Of a stretch of 64,000 nt of DNA, positions 22,936-33,585 are shown piece by piece. The translations under genes were made by a program, and so were the position numbers. The DNA is taken from NCBI GenBank assembly GCA_951812925.1, contig OX638369.1, forward strand, positions 64,866,228 through 64,930,227, written 5' to 3'. How positions within the stretch are numbered: the stretch's first letter is position 1; every line of letters starts with the position of its first letter. The notes beneath the pieces were generated by a model. The model saw nothing but the letters and a program-made list of their open reading frames with translations. It searched no databases and was not told where the DNA came from. Origin of the DNA: Calliopum simillimum (lineage: Eukaryota > Arthropoda > Insecta > Diptera > Lauxaniidae).

Positions 22936-24173
22936 AAATTACGATTTTTTTGTGCACGATGGTATGCTTCTTCTCCAATTAAATTTTCTCTCATTTGACA
23001 GAGCTTTCGCAGATGAGCCATGGAATGAATTGGCACGTATAATAATTCGTGACGAATTTCAGGCTTCAAATTTCTCGAAACAATTTCGATGAGTTCAGAT
23101 TCATCAATTTGCTCTGAAAGCTTATCCGCAATAGCGCAAATATCATTATAAAAAATTTCAAATTTCTCATCTGGTCTTTGCCTACGATTCCTAAGTGATT
23201 CTCGAATATCATAATTGGAACGATAATCTTTATATTGATATCGTAACGCTGAACAAAATTCAGACCATTCGATTCTGGGGACCTGTTTATGGTACCTCCA
23301 GTACCAGTCTCTGGCTTTACCGTGTAATAGAATGTGTAAATTTTTACAAACAGAAGAAAAGTCATTATTTAAAGAATCTGCAGTAAGAGTGCGAACTCTA
23401 TAAATAAATTCTTCGACATTCAAACTATCGGACAATCCATCAAAACGGATATTCCAATTTTGAATAATATTTGTAATTTTATCAGGGTTAATATTCAAAT
23501 TTACCTGTGGCAAATTAAAACGATCATTATGTATCTCTGCATTTTGAGGAATATTCTGAGGATTTCGGATACAATTTCCATTTGCATTTAAATTCAATGC
23601 AGCAAACCGACGATCAATTACTTGTTCGATCAGGTTTGAAATACGATCATAATCAAAATTATCATTTTGTCTTATACGCGGTGAATAATTGTGCGCTGCA
23701 CTACGGGGCGTATGATTGATATTATTAATTGGTTGAGCAAAGTCATTTAATGGAACTGAAATATTTAACTGATTAGCTTCGCTAAGCGTACGATTAGGGT
23801 TAGAAGATTCGGCACCCAAATTTCGTGACGAAACATCGACTAAATTATTACGAGTGTAACTTCGTGTATTATGTCTACGCTGACTACCTCCACGACCTCT
23901 GTGACTAGTGTTATGTGTATTAGTGACATTTTCGGTACTTGTGTTAGAAGAGAGATGGTTTAATTCTCTAGCGTGACAAAGACTACGACATACTGGGCAT
24001 TCGTGATGCTCTTTAAGCCATTCATCAATGCATGTAAAGTGAAAGAGATGCCTGCAACGAGTGACACGACATTCTTGTGGAACCAACATTTCCTGCAAAC
24101 AGACAGAACAGGTACCTCCAGCAGATAACGCTACGAGTTCTGGAATGTTCTCTGCACTGTGTACAACAGCCAT
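22899..24173 (-). CDS. gag: Gag with an N-terminal RING-H2 finger
   Basis: 424 codons. Residues 22-62 form a complete RING-H2 finger: C22-x2-C25-x14-C40-x-H42-x2-H45-x2-C48-x10-C59-x2-C62, with the usual hydrophobic FHFTCIDEWL between. RING fingers bind two zinc ions and normally recruit E2 ubiquitin-conjugating enzymes. Residues about 75-230 are a low-complexity Asn/Arg/Ser linker. Residues about 240-400 look like a Ty3/gypsy capsid (NWNIRFDGLSDSLNVEEF, HGKARDWYWRYH, WSEFCSALRYQY, SRNLKPEIRHELLYVP). The frame stops after ENLIGEEAYHRAQKNRNLQN plus a few out-of-frame residues, before the zinc knuckles, because of the 1-nt shift. The start ATG at 24173 leaves a 776-nt leader after the primer site. 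Confidence 0.85.
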   Translation of the reverse strand: MAVVHSAENIPELVALSAGGTCSVCLQEMLVPQECRVTRCRHLFHFTCIDEWLKEHHECPVCRSLCHARELNHLSSNTSTENVTNTHNTSHRGRGGSQRRHNTRSYTRNNLVDVSSRNLGAESSNPNRTLSEANQLNISVPLNDFAQPINNINHTPRSAAHNYSPRIRQNDNFDYDRISNLIEQVIDRRFAALNLNANGNCIRNPQNIPQNAEIHNDRFNLPQVNLNINPDKITNIIQNWNIRFDGLSDSLNVEEFIYRVRTLTADSLNNDFSSVCKNLHILLHGKARDWYWRYHKQVPRIEWSEFCSALRYQYKDYRSNYDIRESLRNRRQRPDEKFEIFYNDICAIADKLSEQIDESELIEIVSRNLKPEIRHELLYVPIHSMAHLRKLCQMRENLIGEEAYHRAQKNRNLQNFLLVEMFLQ

Positions 24174-24949
24174 AATTAGAAAAGATTTTATTACAACGCA
24201 AAATCAAAGAAATTTTATGAAAAAAAAAACTAAAAAAAATGTATCGAATTTAATAGATTGAAAATTTTTCAAAATAAGAATATCAGAGTATGTATGTATA
24301 TCAGATCAAAATATATTTCCGTGTGTTATGGTAGGTGACTATAGGTAATTATATGTATATATAATGGCTTTTAAAGTTTAAATTGTGCTGAAAGATAAAT
24401 GTTAGAATAACAAAATTGGCTTATTGCTGAAATTTTAAGACGAAATTTATGACACAAGATCAGATAGAGGACCAAAAAAAATTAATTACTTGGACAAAAA
24501 AAATGCATCTAAGCTTTAACACTTTTAGCATAAGTTCTGTGATCCAAAAACAATTATGTTTTTCCAGAAAATTTTATCAGCTTATGATCCACAAATTCGT
24601 AAAGAAAAATTCTGTGATTCAATGCAATTCTCAACAATTTGAAAATGAAAAGAAAAACAACATAGCCAAGCGGTCGAAATAATTCGGATCTACTTCCAAA
24701 TTAACGAATATCCTGCAAGGTTAATGAATTTATTTCAAATTTAAACTGCCAGAACAACATTAAAAACAAAATTTTTTTATCAAAATTGAGCTTTACACAA
24801 ATAAATAAATTGATTCAAGGGACTAAGTTGTGAAAACCTATACTAAAAAAATTTTAAAAAGATTATAGCCAAAAACTTTAGAGCAGAATCAATGACTAAC
24901 ATACTTGACCTAGATCGAAAGATCACAGGCTATGTCTCAAAAGCATAGG
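24174..24949 (-). other. retrotransposon 5' leader
   Basis: Non-coding AT-rich sequence between the primer binding site and the gag ATG; short ORFs in it show no motifs. It would carry packaging and translation-initiation signals, none of which can be identified by eye. Confidence 0.6.
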
Positions 24950-24967
24950 GCCCCACGTTGGGCGCCA
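24950..24967 (-). promoter_or_regulatory. primer binding site for tRNA-Lys
   Basis: Minus strand reads TGGCGCCCAACGTGGGGC, an 18-nt match to the complement of the 3' end of the tRNA-Lys(CUU) type, including the terminal CCA complement. It lies 8 nt inside the 5' LTR boundary. It would prime minus-strand DNA synthesis. Confidence 0.88.
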
Positions 24968-24975
24968 AAATTTTA

Positions 24976-27471
24976 TGTAACCGTCGCTATACACGAAAGT
25001 GTTTGCATGGGGGTGAAGGACGTGGGCGGGACTCTTCTGGCTACGACTAGCAAAATCAGCCTGTGGGGGGGTTCTTTACCGCCTTACCCATCCGTACTTA
25101 GGGATTACGATAAAAAATATAATTTATAAGAATCCCTGATTTGCCTTTATTTAAACAGACGCTAAAGATGAAAATTAAATGAAGGAAAGCACTGCAAATG
25201 AATTTATTTACTGTTAATTGAAATAAACAAAACTATCTGAAAGAAAAGAAACCTAACGAATGATAATCGTTTCAGCACAATACATATGCATCTTTGGGTG
25301 TTATTGAGATGCACAGTCTCTACCCTCCCAACCATGATTCTTTATGTATTTTATGACAAGAATCCCTAGAGCCGACTACCTACGCCACCATACCCACGCG
25401 GAAATTAAGAAAAAGATTAACCAATCATTTTACTAAAATTATACTTCAATTACATTTTTATTAAACATTATGTTGTTTAGATACAAACAAAAAATAAACG
25501 TTAAGTTCACAAAATTTTTAATATATATTTTTTTTTTAAGGAAAATCACTATTTCTGATTTATTTTATTGGCAACAAGTAGAAATTCAAAATCTCATTAT
25601 TTGTCTAAACCAAAATTAATAGAAAGTGTTTTCAAATAAATTGCATGCGAGTTTGCGAATAAGATGTGCAAGTTAAGTAAGAAAAATACAAAAAAATATC
25701 ATCAACAAGATCTAACTAAAAAAAAATGTAAACAAACCATTAAAATTCACGGCGATGCAGTTAGGAATGCAACGTTATGCAAAATTCAGAAACTCACCAC
25801 GATCTCTTTTGATATCATGTTATACCATAGCATTACAAAAATGAAATGCACCTTTTTCTTTTGGTTTCTTAAAATCTTAAAACCAACTAATAAACATTTT
25901 AGAATAACTTTTATACCGACCAAATATACAAAATATTAAAAAATTATGCTTTATGACTCACCAAAATCCATCGAGGTAAGATCTTATCTGGATGTAGTGG
26001 GTGTTCACGTTGGTTCTGGCTAGAGACTTATTAATAACAATTTAATTACTTTACCAATAGATAACCGTGGAATACTTCTTAAAACATTATTTCTTTAACT
26101 GAATTTTACATTATGGTTGTCTTGTTTTTGCCCTGATTTTTATTTTTTTTTTTTTTTTTTTTTACGAACTCTAATTTTCTATTTTTTTAGGAGTTTTCTT
26201 TTTCACAACACAAAATAATTTTTTTTTTTTCTACTTTAACACATCTTTTTATGTTTAGCAATTTAAAAAAAAACTTTAGCCTAGCACTTAGATTTAACTT
26301 AGATTTTAAGCTTATTTTTACGTTACCTGCACTATGCAAGTATTTTAACACAAGTTTTTTGTTTTTTAACTTTCGTATTCTTATTTTCAATATTTTTTTT
26401 CGTTCTGTTTTTGAGTGTTTTTAATAAACTATAGCAATTCGGATCATTTAATACAAGAAATAGAAGTTTTCATTACGTTATGATGGATTTTAAGGGTATT
26501 TTTCACTTTCAATTAATTTTTAAATAGCACTAGTTACGATCACTTCTTGGGTATATAGAAATTTACATATGCCGCATACAAAAAATCGACGATTTTACTA
26601 GCAATCTGAATGCTTTGTTTTTAAACTTTTCTCCCGTAGATCACGATGATACTACTCTCTAAGGCAGCAAAAGCAATGATTTGTCCCTCGATGCTTGCAG
26701 GGGACACCGTTAGGAGTTTTTTTGCAAAGTGCGGGTGGCTTGTGCAGCACCCCCTACACTCAGCAAACCTAATGTTAAGAGGAAAAATTTTTGTTTTTTT
26801 AGATTGGAAGGTTTTGATGAAATAAATTAAGACAAATTTACCTAATATTTTCCTTACGAAGTAAGTTGATGAATTGCAGCTTATTAAGCAGAAATATTCT
26901 TCCCATGAATTTAGGTATTAGTGAGGCCAAAATTTTTCGTCTCTAATTTTGAAATTTATTCGAAGATTTTAGTCTTTCTTTCCTATACAAAATTTTTATA
27001 AATTAAAAGAATTAGATTGTCGTAAAGACGAAACAAATCAAAATCTTCTTGCATATATATTTTTATATATGTTTCCATATATATGTACGTATGAATATAT
27101 ATACCTGTCTAAATGAAGATTTGTAACACTGATGATACCAACTCGAAGTCTTCTAGCGGAAAGAAAGACCTCATGCAATTTACAGTATCAAATACCCACT
27201 TGTAGCAAAAGAAAATGAAAGATTTAATATGCTCAACCGGATATTTTAAATTTTTATACGTAGGGTACAATGGTATTAAGCAAAAACAGTGATGCCAAAG
27301 TAGAGGTGTACCTTACTTTTTAAATTAAAAATTGGCTAAGATTTTTTTATGAGTTAGATTATGGCAAGAATAAAATTTGAGAAGATTTTCTTTTTTTAAC
27401 CCAAAAAAAAACCTTAATATATTTATCCGTATTTCCGCGTAATGAAATTAATATTTTCCCTGTTCATTACA
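24976..27471 (-). repeat. 5' LTR (2496 bp)
   Basis: Partner of 16613-19125; in element orientation it begins TGTAATGAACAG and ends CGGTTACA. It should contain the promoter and transcription start, but I cannot assign a TATA box among the many TATA-like AT stretches. The short ORFs 25664-25939 and 26187-26390 are duplicated exactly in the other LTR because the LTRs are identical, and are not evidence of genes. Confidence 0.92.
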
Positions 27472-27521
27472 TTTTTTAGCGAAATTTGATGCTTTATTGT
27501 GGAAAAATGTTACAATATATT

Positions 27522-28170
27522 TTATTCAAAGTATTGTCCATTGGAAGCTACAACATTTCCCCATCTTTCAGGCAATTTATGAATTCCATCCCAAAAAAAT
27601 TGCGCCGGCTTGGCGGCCAAAAATGAATCTATCCAATTTTCGATATCTTGAACTTAAGTGAAACGTATTCCTGATAGGGCATTCTGCATCGATCGGAACA
27701 AATGGTGGTCTGATGGTGCAAGGTCTGGGCTATAAAGCGGGTGAGGCAAAATTTCCCATCCGTTGTTTTCCGTTGTTTTGACTGGGGCAGCAATATGTGG
27801 CCGAGCGTTGTCATGATGAAAAATTATTGCTTCGTGTCTGGTTGCATTTTCCGGGCGTTTTTCGATGATGGCGCGCTTCAAACGTATTAATTGTGTTCGA
27901 TAGAGGTCACCTGTGAACATTACAGAGCATTACCTTGGCACCATGGATATTTGCCTTTGGCTGGGAAGGTCCTGGTTGTCCGGGCTTCATATATGAATGT
28001 TTGCGTTTCGGGTTGTCGTAATGGATCCATTTTTCATCCCCAGTCACGATCCGATGCAAAAATGTCTTTTGGCAGCAGTTTTCTTTGCAAAAAAATGACC
28101 CAACAGAACCTCCCGCAAATGCTGTCTTTTTCTCCAATTTTCGAAGTTATTCATAGTGAAAAAAAATAAT
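27522..28170 (-). pseudogene. internally deleted mariner transposase (irritans-like)
   Basis: Minus-strand pieces in order: an N-terminal scrap (HLREVLLGHFFAKKTAA), then directly TFLHRIVTGDEKWIHYDNPK, IIFHHDNARPHIAAPVK, LPHPLYSPDLAPSDHHLF, and a C-terminal ASNGQYFE before a stop at 27522. The three catalytic aspartates (GDE, HDN, SD) are still readable, in two frames. About 150 residues holding most of the helix-turn-helix DNA-binding region are deleted. It is non-autonomous, but its TIRs are intact. Confidence 0.85.
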
Positions 28171-28323
28171 GATACACACAAGATAAAATTGTTTTGTTGA
28201 CTGATTTTGACAGCTGTCAAATGTACCTTCAAAATGACATATATATAAAGTTCGAGCTTTCACGATATTTGTTAGTACGGACATCCACCGTCAAATTCCG
28301 GTTTTTAAGTTGTACACCCAATA

Positions 28324-28506
28324 TAAATGAAGGCACCAGCTAGTCAGCGAAGTGACAAAAGGGTTAATTTGATTGCAAAAAATGCCCGTTAGCGAGCAAC
28401 AACAAAATAGTGCAAGGTGTATTGAGTCTAGCTCTGTTTGCGGACAAAGCAGATAAAAGAAGAATTAAAAACTAATGCAATGTCACTGCATGCCAATATT
28501 TACATA
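28324..28506. other. possible 5' end of the non-LTR element
   Basis: DNA immediately outside the mariner TA duplication. By the nesting it should be 5' UTR of the minus-strand non-LTR element at 15700-16580. No independent motif confirms this. Confidence 0.3.
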
Positions 28507-28650
28507 CCCAGTGTGCCAGACGGTTCAAATCTCCGCTTTTTTATCCGTTACGGATCATTCATTTTTTTTGGGAATCTCTCCCGCCAACGGATCAGTAACG
28601 GATCTCTAACGGGTAAAAAAGCGATGATATGAACCGTCTGGCACACTGGG
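28507..28650. mobile_element. 144-bp MITE, TIR CCCAGTGTGCCAGACGGTTC
   Basis: A compact element whose two halves are inverted repeats: CCCAGTGTGCCAGACGGTTC at the left and its complement at 28631-28650. Inner text CGCTTTTTTATCCGTTA pairs with TAACGGGTAAAAAAGCG. It would fold into one long hairpin. No coding capacity. Confidence 0.85.
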
Positions 28651-28931
28651 TACCTACATAAATATTAACAAACAAATACAAAAAATATTATTTATGATTT
28701 CACTATTTTAGAACATAAAGTCACTAGTATTGATTAATAATAAAAACAAAAATTTATGCACTAGCTCTTGTATAAAGAAATAGCTATAACACTACAATAA
28801 CAATTTGTTAATTTTTCATACATTAAAACTATTAAAACATTCACAAAAATTTAGCAACACAGTTTACACAACCGACACTAAAAGAGAGACGAAGTCAATT
28901 TGCTCCCAAAAAATATTAAAATGATTTCAAC

Positions 28932-29070
28932 GCACAGACATACATGGCTAAATCTCCTAAAAAGATGACGATGATCAAGAATTTATATACTTTTCCATAT
29001 CTGCCACGCCTCCTTCTCCACGTTACAAACGGAAGGACTAAGTTTATGTACCCTGACTGTAGGGTATAAA
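28932..29070 (+). mobile_element. Helitron/DINE-1-like repeat, copy 4 (tail only)
   Basis: Carries the conserved family tail (ACATGGCTAAATCTCC, GATGATCAAGAATTTATATA, CTGCCACGCCTCCTTCTCCA) and ends CTGTAGGGTATAAAAA. The internal repeats and 5' end are missing. Confidence 0.65.
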
Positions 29071-29160
29071 AAATTCAACGATTTGTACAGCTTAAAGAAG
29101 CTGATACCAAAAGCTGACCATAGCTTTTATGACAATATACAAACTTAGAAAGGCCTAGTG

Positions 29161-29635
29161 CAGTGGTTCTCAACCGTTTTGGTCGCACCCCCTTCTCAAG
29201 TTTTAACAAGCTTGTGCCCCTCCCACCTTTAAAAATGCAAAAACAAAATTAGACATACCACTATTTTTTACATAAAAATAAAGTTTGCAGAAATTGTTGG
29301 CTTCTATTGAATAAACAGAATGACAATCTATTAATATGACTTAATTAAATTTGTATAGAATTCAGATAGCTTACCAATGGAAAGTGATGATCCGATTTGA
29401 TATGCGCCACATGTCTGAAAAACGTTTTTTGAACTTTAAATTAGGGATTATTCGGATCACAGACCCGAGAGAAAACAACGGTTGCCGGATTTGGAATTAG
29501 CTACCGCAACAACAACAAAAAAAGTTTTCGAGATTTCAATCTTTATTTTCATAGGTTTTTTAAAATGTATCGCGCCCCGCTAGAATTGTCTTCACTCCCT
29601 CCTAGGGGAGCGCGGCCGCCAGTTGAGAACCTCTG
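29161..29635. mobile_element. 475-bp hAT-type MITE
   Basis: Ends CAGTGGTTCTCAACC and GTTGAGAACCTCTG match the termini typical of hAT elements. It is flanked by an 8-bp duplication, GCCTAGTG / GCCTAGTT (7 of 8). AT-rich centre, no transposase. Confidence 0.85.
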
Positions 29636-30214
29636 GCCTAGTTCTTGTGTTCCCTGGCATTTTATTGTAGATCAAATTTTCTAATTTTCAATGTTACGGA
29701 AAGCGAAGATTACATGGTAAAGCGAAAACAGTGTTTGTTTGTGCTTTTAGGTGAAAATATCTCAAAAACCGTACAAGATATGACCGAATTCGGATTTAGG
29801 ATAACCAAATACATCAGAAATGACTATTATTATTCTGTTTCGCCGCATATATATTATACTGAATTTTTTATTTTTTTTTTGGTTCATTTTGATTAATTTA
29901 TACGGTTTTTTGCAAGTAAAGTAATGCACATAGCTTAGATGTTGGAATCATTTTAAAGGCAAATTAATGCTTAAAAATTCAAAAATTATAAACAAAATCA
30001 AAAATGTCAAATAAGAAAAAAATCATTTCTTGACAGTTTAAATATCTTAAAAAATAACCAAAATTTGAAGTTTAAAATGCTGCTGAGCAAAACAGGTAAA
30101 GTGTTTTTTCTGAACTCAATTAAAAAATTTGTTATGACAAATGTACCACCGAGTTGAAAGAAATTTAGCGAGGATTCCAAAAAAAATTATAAAAAGGTAT
30201 GTTAAAAAACGAAA
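29636..30214. other. no gene seen
   Basis: AT-rich. The 83-codon ORF at 29645-29896 includes repeat-like text (CTCAAAAACCGTACAAGATATG) and no protein motif, so I do not call it a gene. Confidence 0.4.
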
Positions 30215-30610
30215 TAACGCCTAAATTATTTTCATATAAATTTGGGCGATAATCATTTTGGAAATAACGCCCCAAAATTTGGGCTTTATTTCGTTTTTTT
30301 TTTTGGGCGTTATTTCCTTTTTTAAAAAAAACTATATAACGCCCAAAAAAAGACGAAATAAATAAAATGGCGTAATAACGCCCAAAATAAAATACGAAAT
30401 AACGCCCAAAAAATATGATATAACGCCCAAAATCAAAAACGAAATAACGCCCAAATTATTTTCATATAAATTTGGGCGATAATCATTTTGGAAATAACGC
30501 CCAAAATTTATTTGTATGAAAATAATCTGGGCCGTATTTCCTTTTTCGTTTTTGGGCGCTATTTCACTTTTATGAACGTTATTTCCAAAATGATTATTGC
30601 CCAAATTTAT
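30215..30610. repeat. array of GGGCGTTATTTC motifs in both orientations
   Basis: About a dozen copies of GAAATAACGCCC or its complement GGGCGTTATTTC within 400 bp, many followed by AAATTATTTTCATATAAATT. The array is imperfectly palindromic: GGAAATAACGCC near 30250 and 30490 faces GTTATTTCCAAAATGATTAT near 30580. No ORF or transposon termini recognised. Confidence 0.75.
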
Positions 30611-30744
30611 ATTACTAGCTGTTTTACCCGGCGTTGCACGGGTCTTAATAAAAGCCAGATTGCACAAAAAAGCTAATAACGAAAACTTTTATTTATTTTT
30701 TAAAACAATGTGCCACAAGCAGATGCTCCGATATATTTATTTTA

Positions 30745-31440
30745 TCGGTAAAATTCCAAAAGTATCGCAAAATATTAAAAAATACATTGAAGAAATCGGT
30801 AAGAGTTCAAGTTTATGGAAAAACGTCCAAAATATTGGTAAATGTCCAAAAGTATCGAAATACACCGAAAAAGTCAGTAAAAGCCCAAATGTATCGAAAA
30901 ACATCTAAAATATCCGCAAAAGTCTAAAAGTTTCGAAAAATATTGAAAAACATCTAAGTAAAATATCGGTCCAAAAATGTCGAAAAACATCCTAAAATCG
31001 GTAAAAGTCCAAAAGTATTGGAAAACATCGAAGAAATAATAATAATAATACTTGATCGAAAAAGGTCCAAAAGTTTCGAAAAACATTGAAACACATCGAA
31101 GAAATCGGATAAAGTCCAAGTTTATCAAAAAACATCCTATATATCGGTAACATTTCAAAAATGTCGAAAAATATCCTATATATCGGCAAAAGTCCGAAAG
31201 TTTTAAAAATTATTGAAACACATCGAAGAAATCGGCAAAAGTCTAAAGACAAAACATCCAATATATCGAAACAAAATCAAAAGTTTCGAAAAATAGTGAA
31301 ATATGTAAATCGAAGAAATCGGTCAAAGTCCAAGTGATTCGAAAAACATCCAAAACATCGAAAAAAGTCAAAAAGAATTGAAAAATATTGAGAAACATGT
31401 AAAACATCGTTAAAAGTCCAAAAATATTGAAAATATTGAG
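30745..31440 (+). repeat. degenerate minisatellite (ATCGGTAAAAGTCCAAAAGT units)
   Basis: About a dozen imperfect direct repeats built from the phrases ATCGGTAAAAGTCCAAAAGT and TCGAAAAACATCGAAGAA, with unit spacing varying between roughly 40 and 65 bp. The reverse-strand ORFs rich in Phe, Asp and Tyr are translations of this repeat. Confidence 0.8.
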
Positions 31441-32184
31441 TTGGCATCACTGACGAAATCACTCTCATTTTTGCTCTCATCAAAAACACAACATCAAGAA
31501 TTAAAAAAAACAGTAAATGATAGAGATGGAAAAGACAACAACAACTAATAACTCGTGGCGCAGCAAGCTATAGCGACTGAAATGCAAACGATAATTTTTA
31601 TGCAAGCATTGCATTTTTTTTCAACAACTTCATACTAAAAAAACAGGTTTATCTTATAAAAACCAAAAAAATAAGTATACAATCCTGTTCCTTATTACAC
31701 GTAGAACGTTTAATTTATTAAAATCGGTTCGGTATATTTTGCACCAAATCGTTACATAGGGTTTTCATATAAGCAATTTTATATAAATGGTATAGATTAC
31801 GCCCTTTTTTGTACCAAAATGTCCGCAATCCAAAATCAAAATAAGGAAAAAAAAAAATAAAATATCAAATTTAAAGTTCCAGAACTCTCAGAAATCTAAT
31901 ACAATTAGCAAAATTTTTTTTTGCTCCACAAGGCCAGGGTGACCCAAGATTTTTTTTCCAAAATAAGTCGGAAAATCAGTATAACCCTATAACTCTTCAG
32001 CGGTACATTTTAGACCCCGCTCAGATGCAATTTTTTGTTAGTCCAGCCCTCCTCTATCACCTTGCAGAAGATTCGTAACCTTATACGATACACCATATAT
32101 ATAATATTTTCTGACTCCAGTGCACTTGTTTTGTTTTTATTTTCTCTTCTTTTCTGACAAAATATTCTCAATATACATATATAT
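31441..32184. other. no gene seen
   Basis: AT-rich spacer without recognisable coding or transposon ends. Confidence 0.4.
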
Positions 32185-32881
32185 TAGGGTGGGCCAAATT
32201 GTATGGAGAAAATTTTATCGACCTCGGCTAAATTCTAAATATATTTGCCCAAGGAACTATACTTCTGCGTTCAACTTTAGTTCGGCGCATTTTTGATCGA
32301 AAATTGTACCTTTCATCAATTTTTTTTTTATTTTCATACTAAATTTTAAAAATTTTTATAAAGACAAAAAATGATATGGGTCGAATAGCCGAAAATCGAA
32401 AATGCGCCGAACTAAAGTTGAACGTAGAGGTATGGTTCCTTGGGCAAATATTCATAAAATTGAATGAACTTTCAGCCTAGGTTGGTGTTTTGTTTGAAAA
32501 AATTCATCCAAAAATATGAATCGTTTAATTTGAAAGTCGGTCATAATAATCGGCCATGACCCATGTCATTTTTTTAAATATATAACATCAATTCCACACC
32601 ATCAAGTGAACTTTTAATGTAAACAGAACTCAATTTAATTGATTACTAACAGAATACCAGCCAAATCATATAATGACATTACTTTTGTCTTTATAAAAAT
32701 TTTAAAAATTTAGTATGAATATAAAAAAAAAATATTGATGAAAGGTACAATTTTCGATCAAAAATGCGCCGAACTAAAGTTGAACGCAGAAGTATAGTTC
32801 CTTGGGCAAATATACATAGAATTGAATGAACTGTCACATAGAGGGGTAGCCGAGATCAGTTTTCAAATCGGCCCACCCTAA
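32185..32881. mobile_element. 697-bp MITE with AGGGTGGGCC ends
   Basis: TIRs TTAGGGTGGGCC and GGCCCACCCTAA lie within TATATA tracts (likely TA target). The long inverted repeats continue inward (AAGGAACTATACTTCTGCGT / ACGCAGAAGTATAGTTCCTT). A third partial copy of the same arm text is at about 32385-32460, so one arm has been duplicated inside. Confidence 0.85.
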
Positions 32882-33489
32882 TATATATATATATGCGTTT
32901 TTTATATCCATATTTTCGTGTTCTTACTAAAAACATGTATTAAACGCAAAATCTCTTGCTGAGCGAATTCGATAATATAATTACTTTAATTTTTTTAAGA
33001 ATAATATCTATGGTAAAGCGATTTTTCACTTAAATTAGCGTACAAATTTCCAAAAAAAAAAAATTATGTGTTTTCAGCTCACGGTGTTATTGCAGATGTA
33101 AAAGACACTTTTTTGACGAAAGAAAAACTTGTTCGGGCCATCTAGAGGAGTGTGATTTAATGCTACGGCATGGTTTAATAACCTAGTTGCAGCAATAAAA
33201 AATGATGCTTCTTCTTATTTTTTTCCTTCGCAAATGTCAAAACTGTGAGCAAAACAAAGGTGACAATTGATTTGTAATAATCGTTTTATTTTCGTTTGCA
33301 GTTTTTGAAATTATTTATTCAAAAAAGCTTTGAATATTGTGAAAATGCATTGCGTACACATATTTTTGATAGAGCAGCGTTAGCGGGAAGTACAATTTCT
33401 TTATGGTCAATCCTTCCAAGGTGTTAAGCATGTATTGAAAATCATTGAAAGCCGAAAACAGATTTCAGTAACCTGATGGATTGGAATAG
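32882..33489. other. no gene seen
   Basis: AT-rich; no supported gene or repeat termini. Confidence 0.4.
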
Positions 33490-33585
33490 TTGTATGTATG
33501 TATGTATGTACAATATGTATGTATGTATGTATTCTCCTTAAACTCCTAGGAGGAACATAGGGCCAATATGAGACGTTCCCATTGG
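33490..33585 (-). repeat. (ATGT)n microsatellite and 3' scrap of an RTE-type element
   Basis: A GTATGTATGTATGTATGTA tract is followed by ATTCTCCTTAAACTCCTAGG and CATAGGGCCAATATGAGA. The same text abuts the RTE-type ORF end at 60895-61135. Here only the extreme 3' end remains. Confidence 0.65.

Larger units (their letters stand above)
16613..27471 (-). mobile_element. young 10.9-kb Ty3/gypsy-type LTR retrotransposon (Mdg3/blastopia-like)
   Basis: Minus-strand order is 5' LTR (24976-27471), primer site, leader, gag, pol, 3' LTR (16613-19125). Domain order protease-RT-RNase H-integrase is that of Ty3/gypsy (Metaviridae). Integrase text such as YSPQSNASERVNRSL is reminiscent of the Mdg3/blastopia lineage (from memory). 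No envelope ORF is present. The LTRs start TG and end CA in both orientations. The flanks are T-runs, consistent with a 4-bp TTTT target duplication inside the mariner end. The LTRs are almost identical, so integration was recent. The only visible coding lesion is a 1-nt shift in gag. Confidence 0.92.
16583..28321 (-). mobile_element. mariner element, split by an LTR retrotransposon
   Basis: The left end at 16583 reads TTGGGTGTACTACTTAAAAA. The right end at 28321 is its inverted complement (TTTTTAAGTTGTACACCCAA). Both ends are flanked by TA (16581-16582 and 28322-28323), the mariner target. Only 30 bp of the left end precede the LTR retrotransposon; the other about 850 bp lie at 27472-28321. 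Removing the 10.86-kb insert leaves a roughly 880-bp internally deleted mariner. Confidence 0.9.

Noticed and set aside
29645..29896. 83-aa ORF as a possible gene
   Set aside because: No motif, no splice or poly(A) context, and part of it looks like dispersed repeat text.
30745..31440. CRISPR-like array
   Set aside because: Repeats are degenerate, spacing is irregular and the context is eukaryotic.
30874..31489. Phe/Asp/Tyr-rich minus-strand ORFs
   Set aside because: Translations of the degenerate minisatellite; the repeated peptide text follows the DNA repeat.
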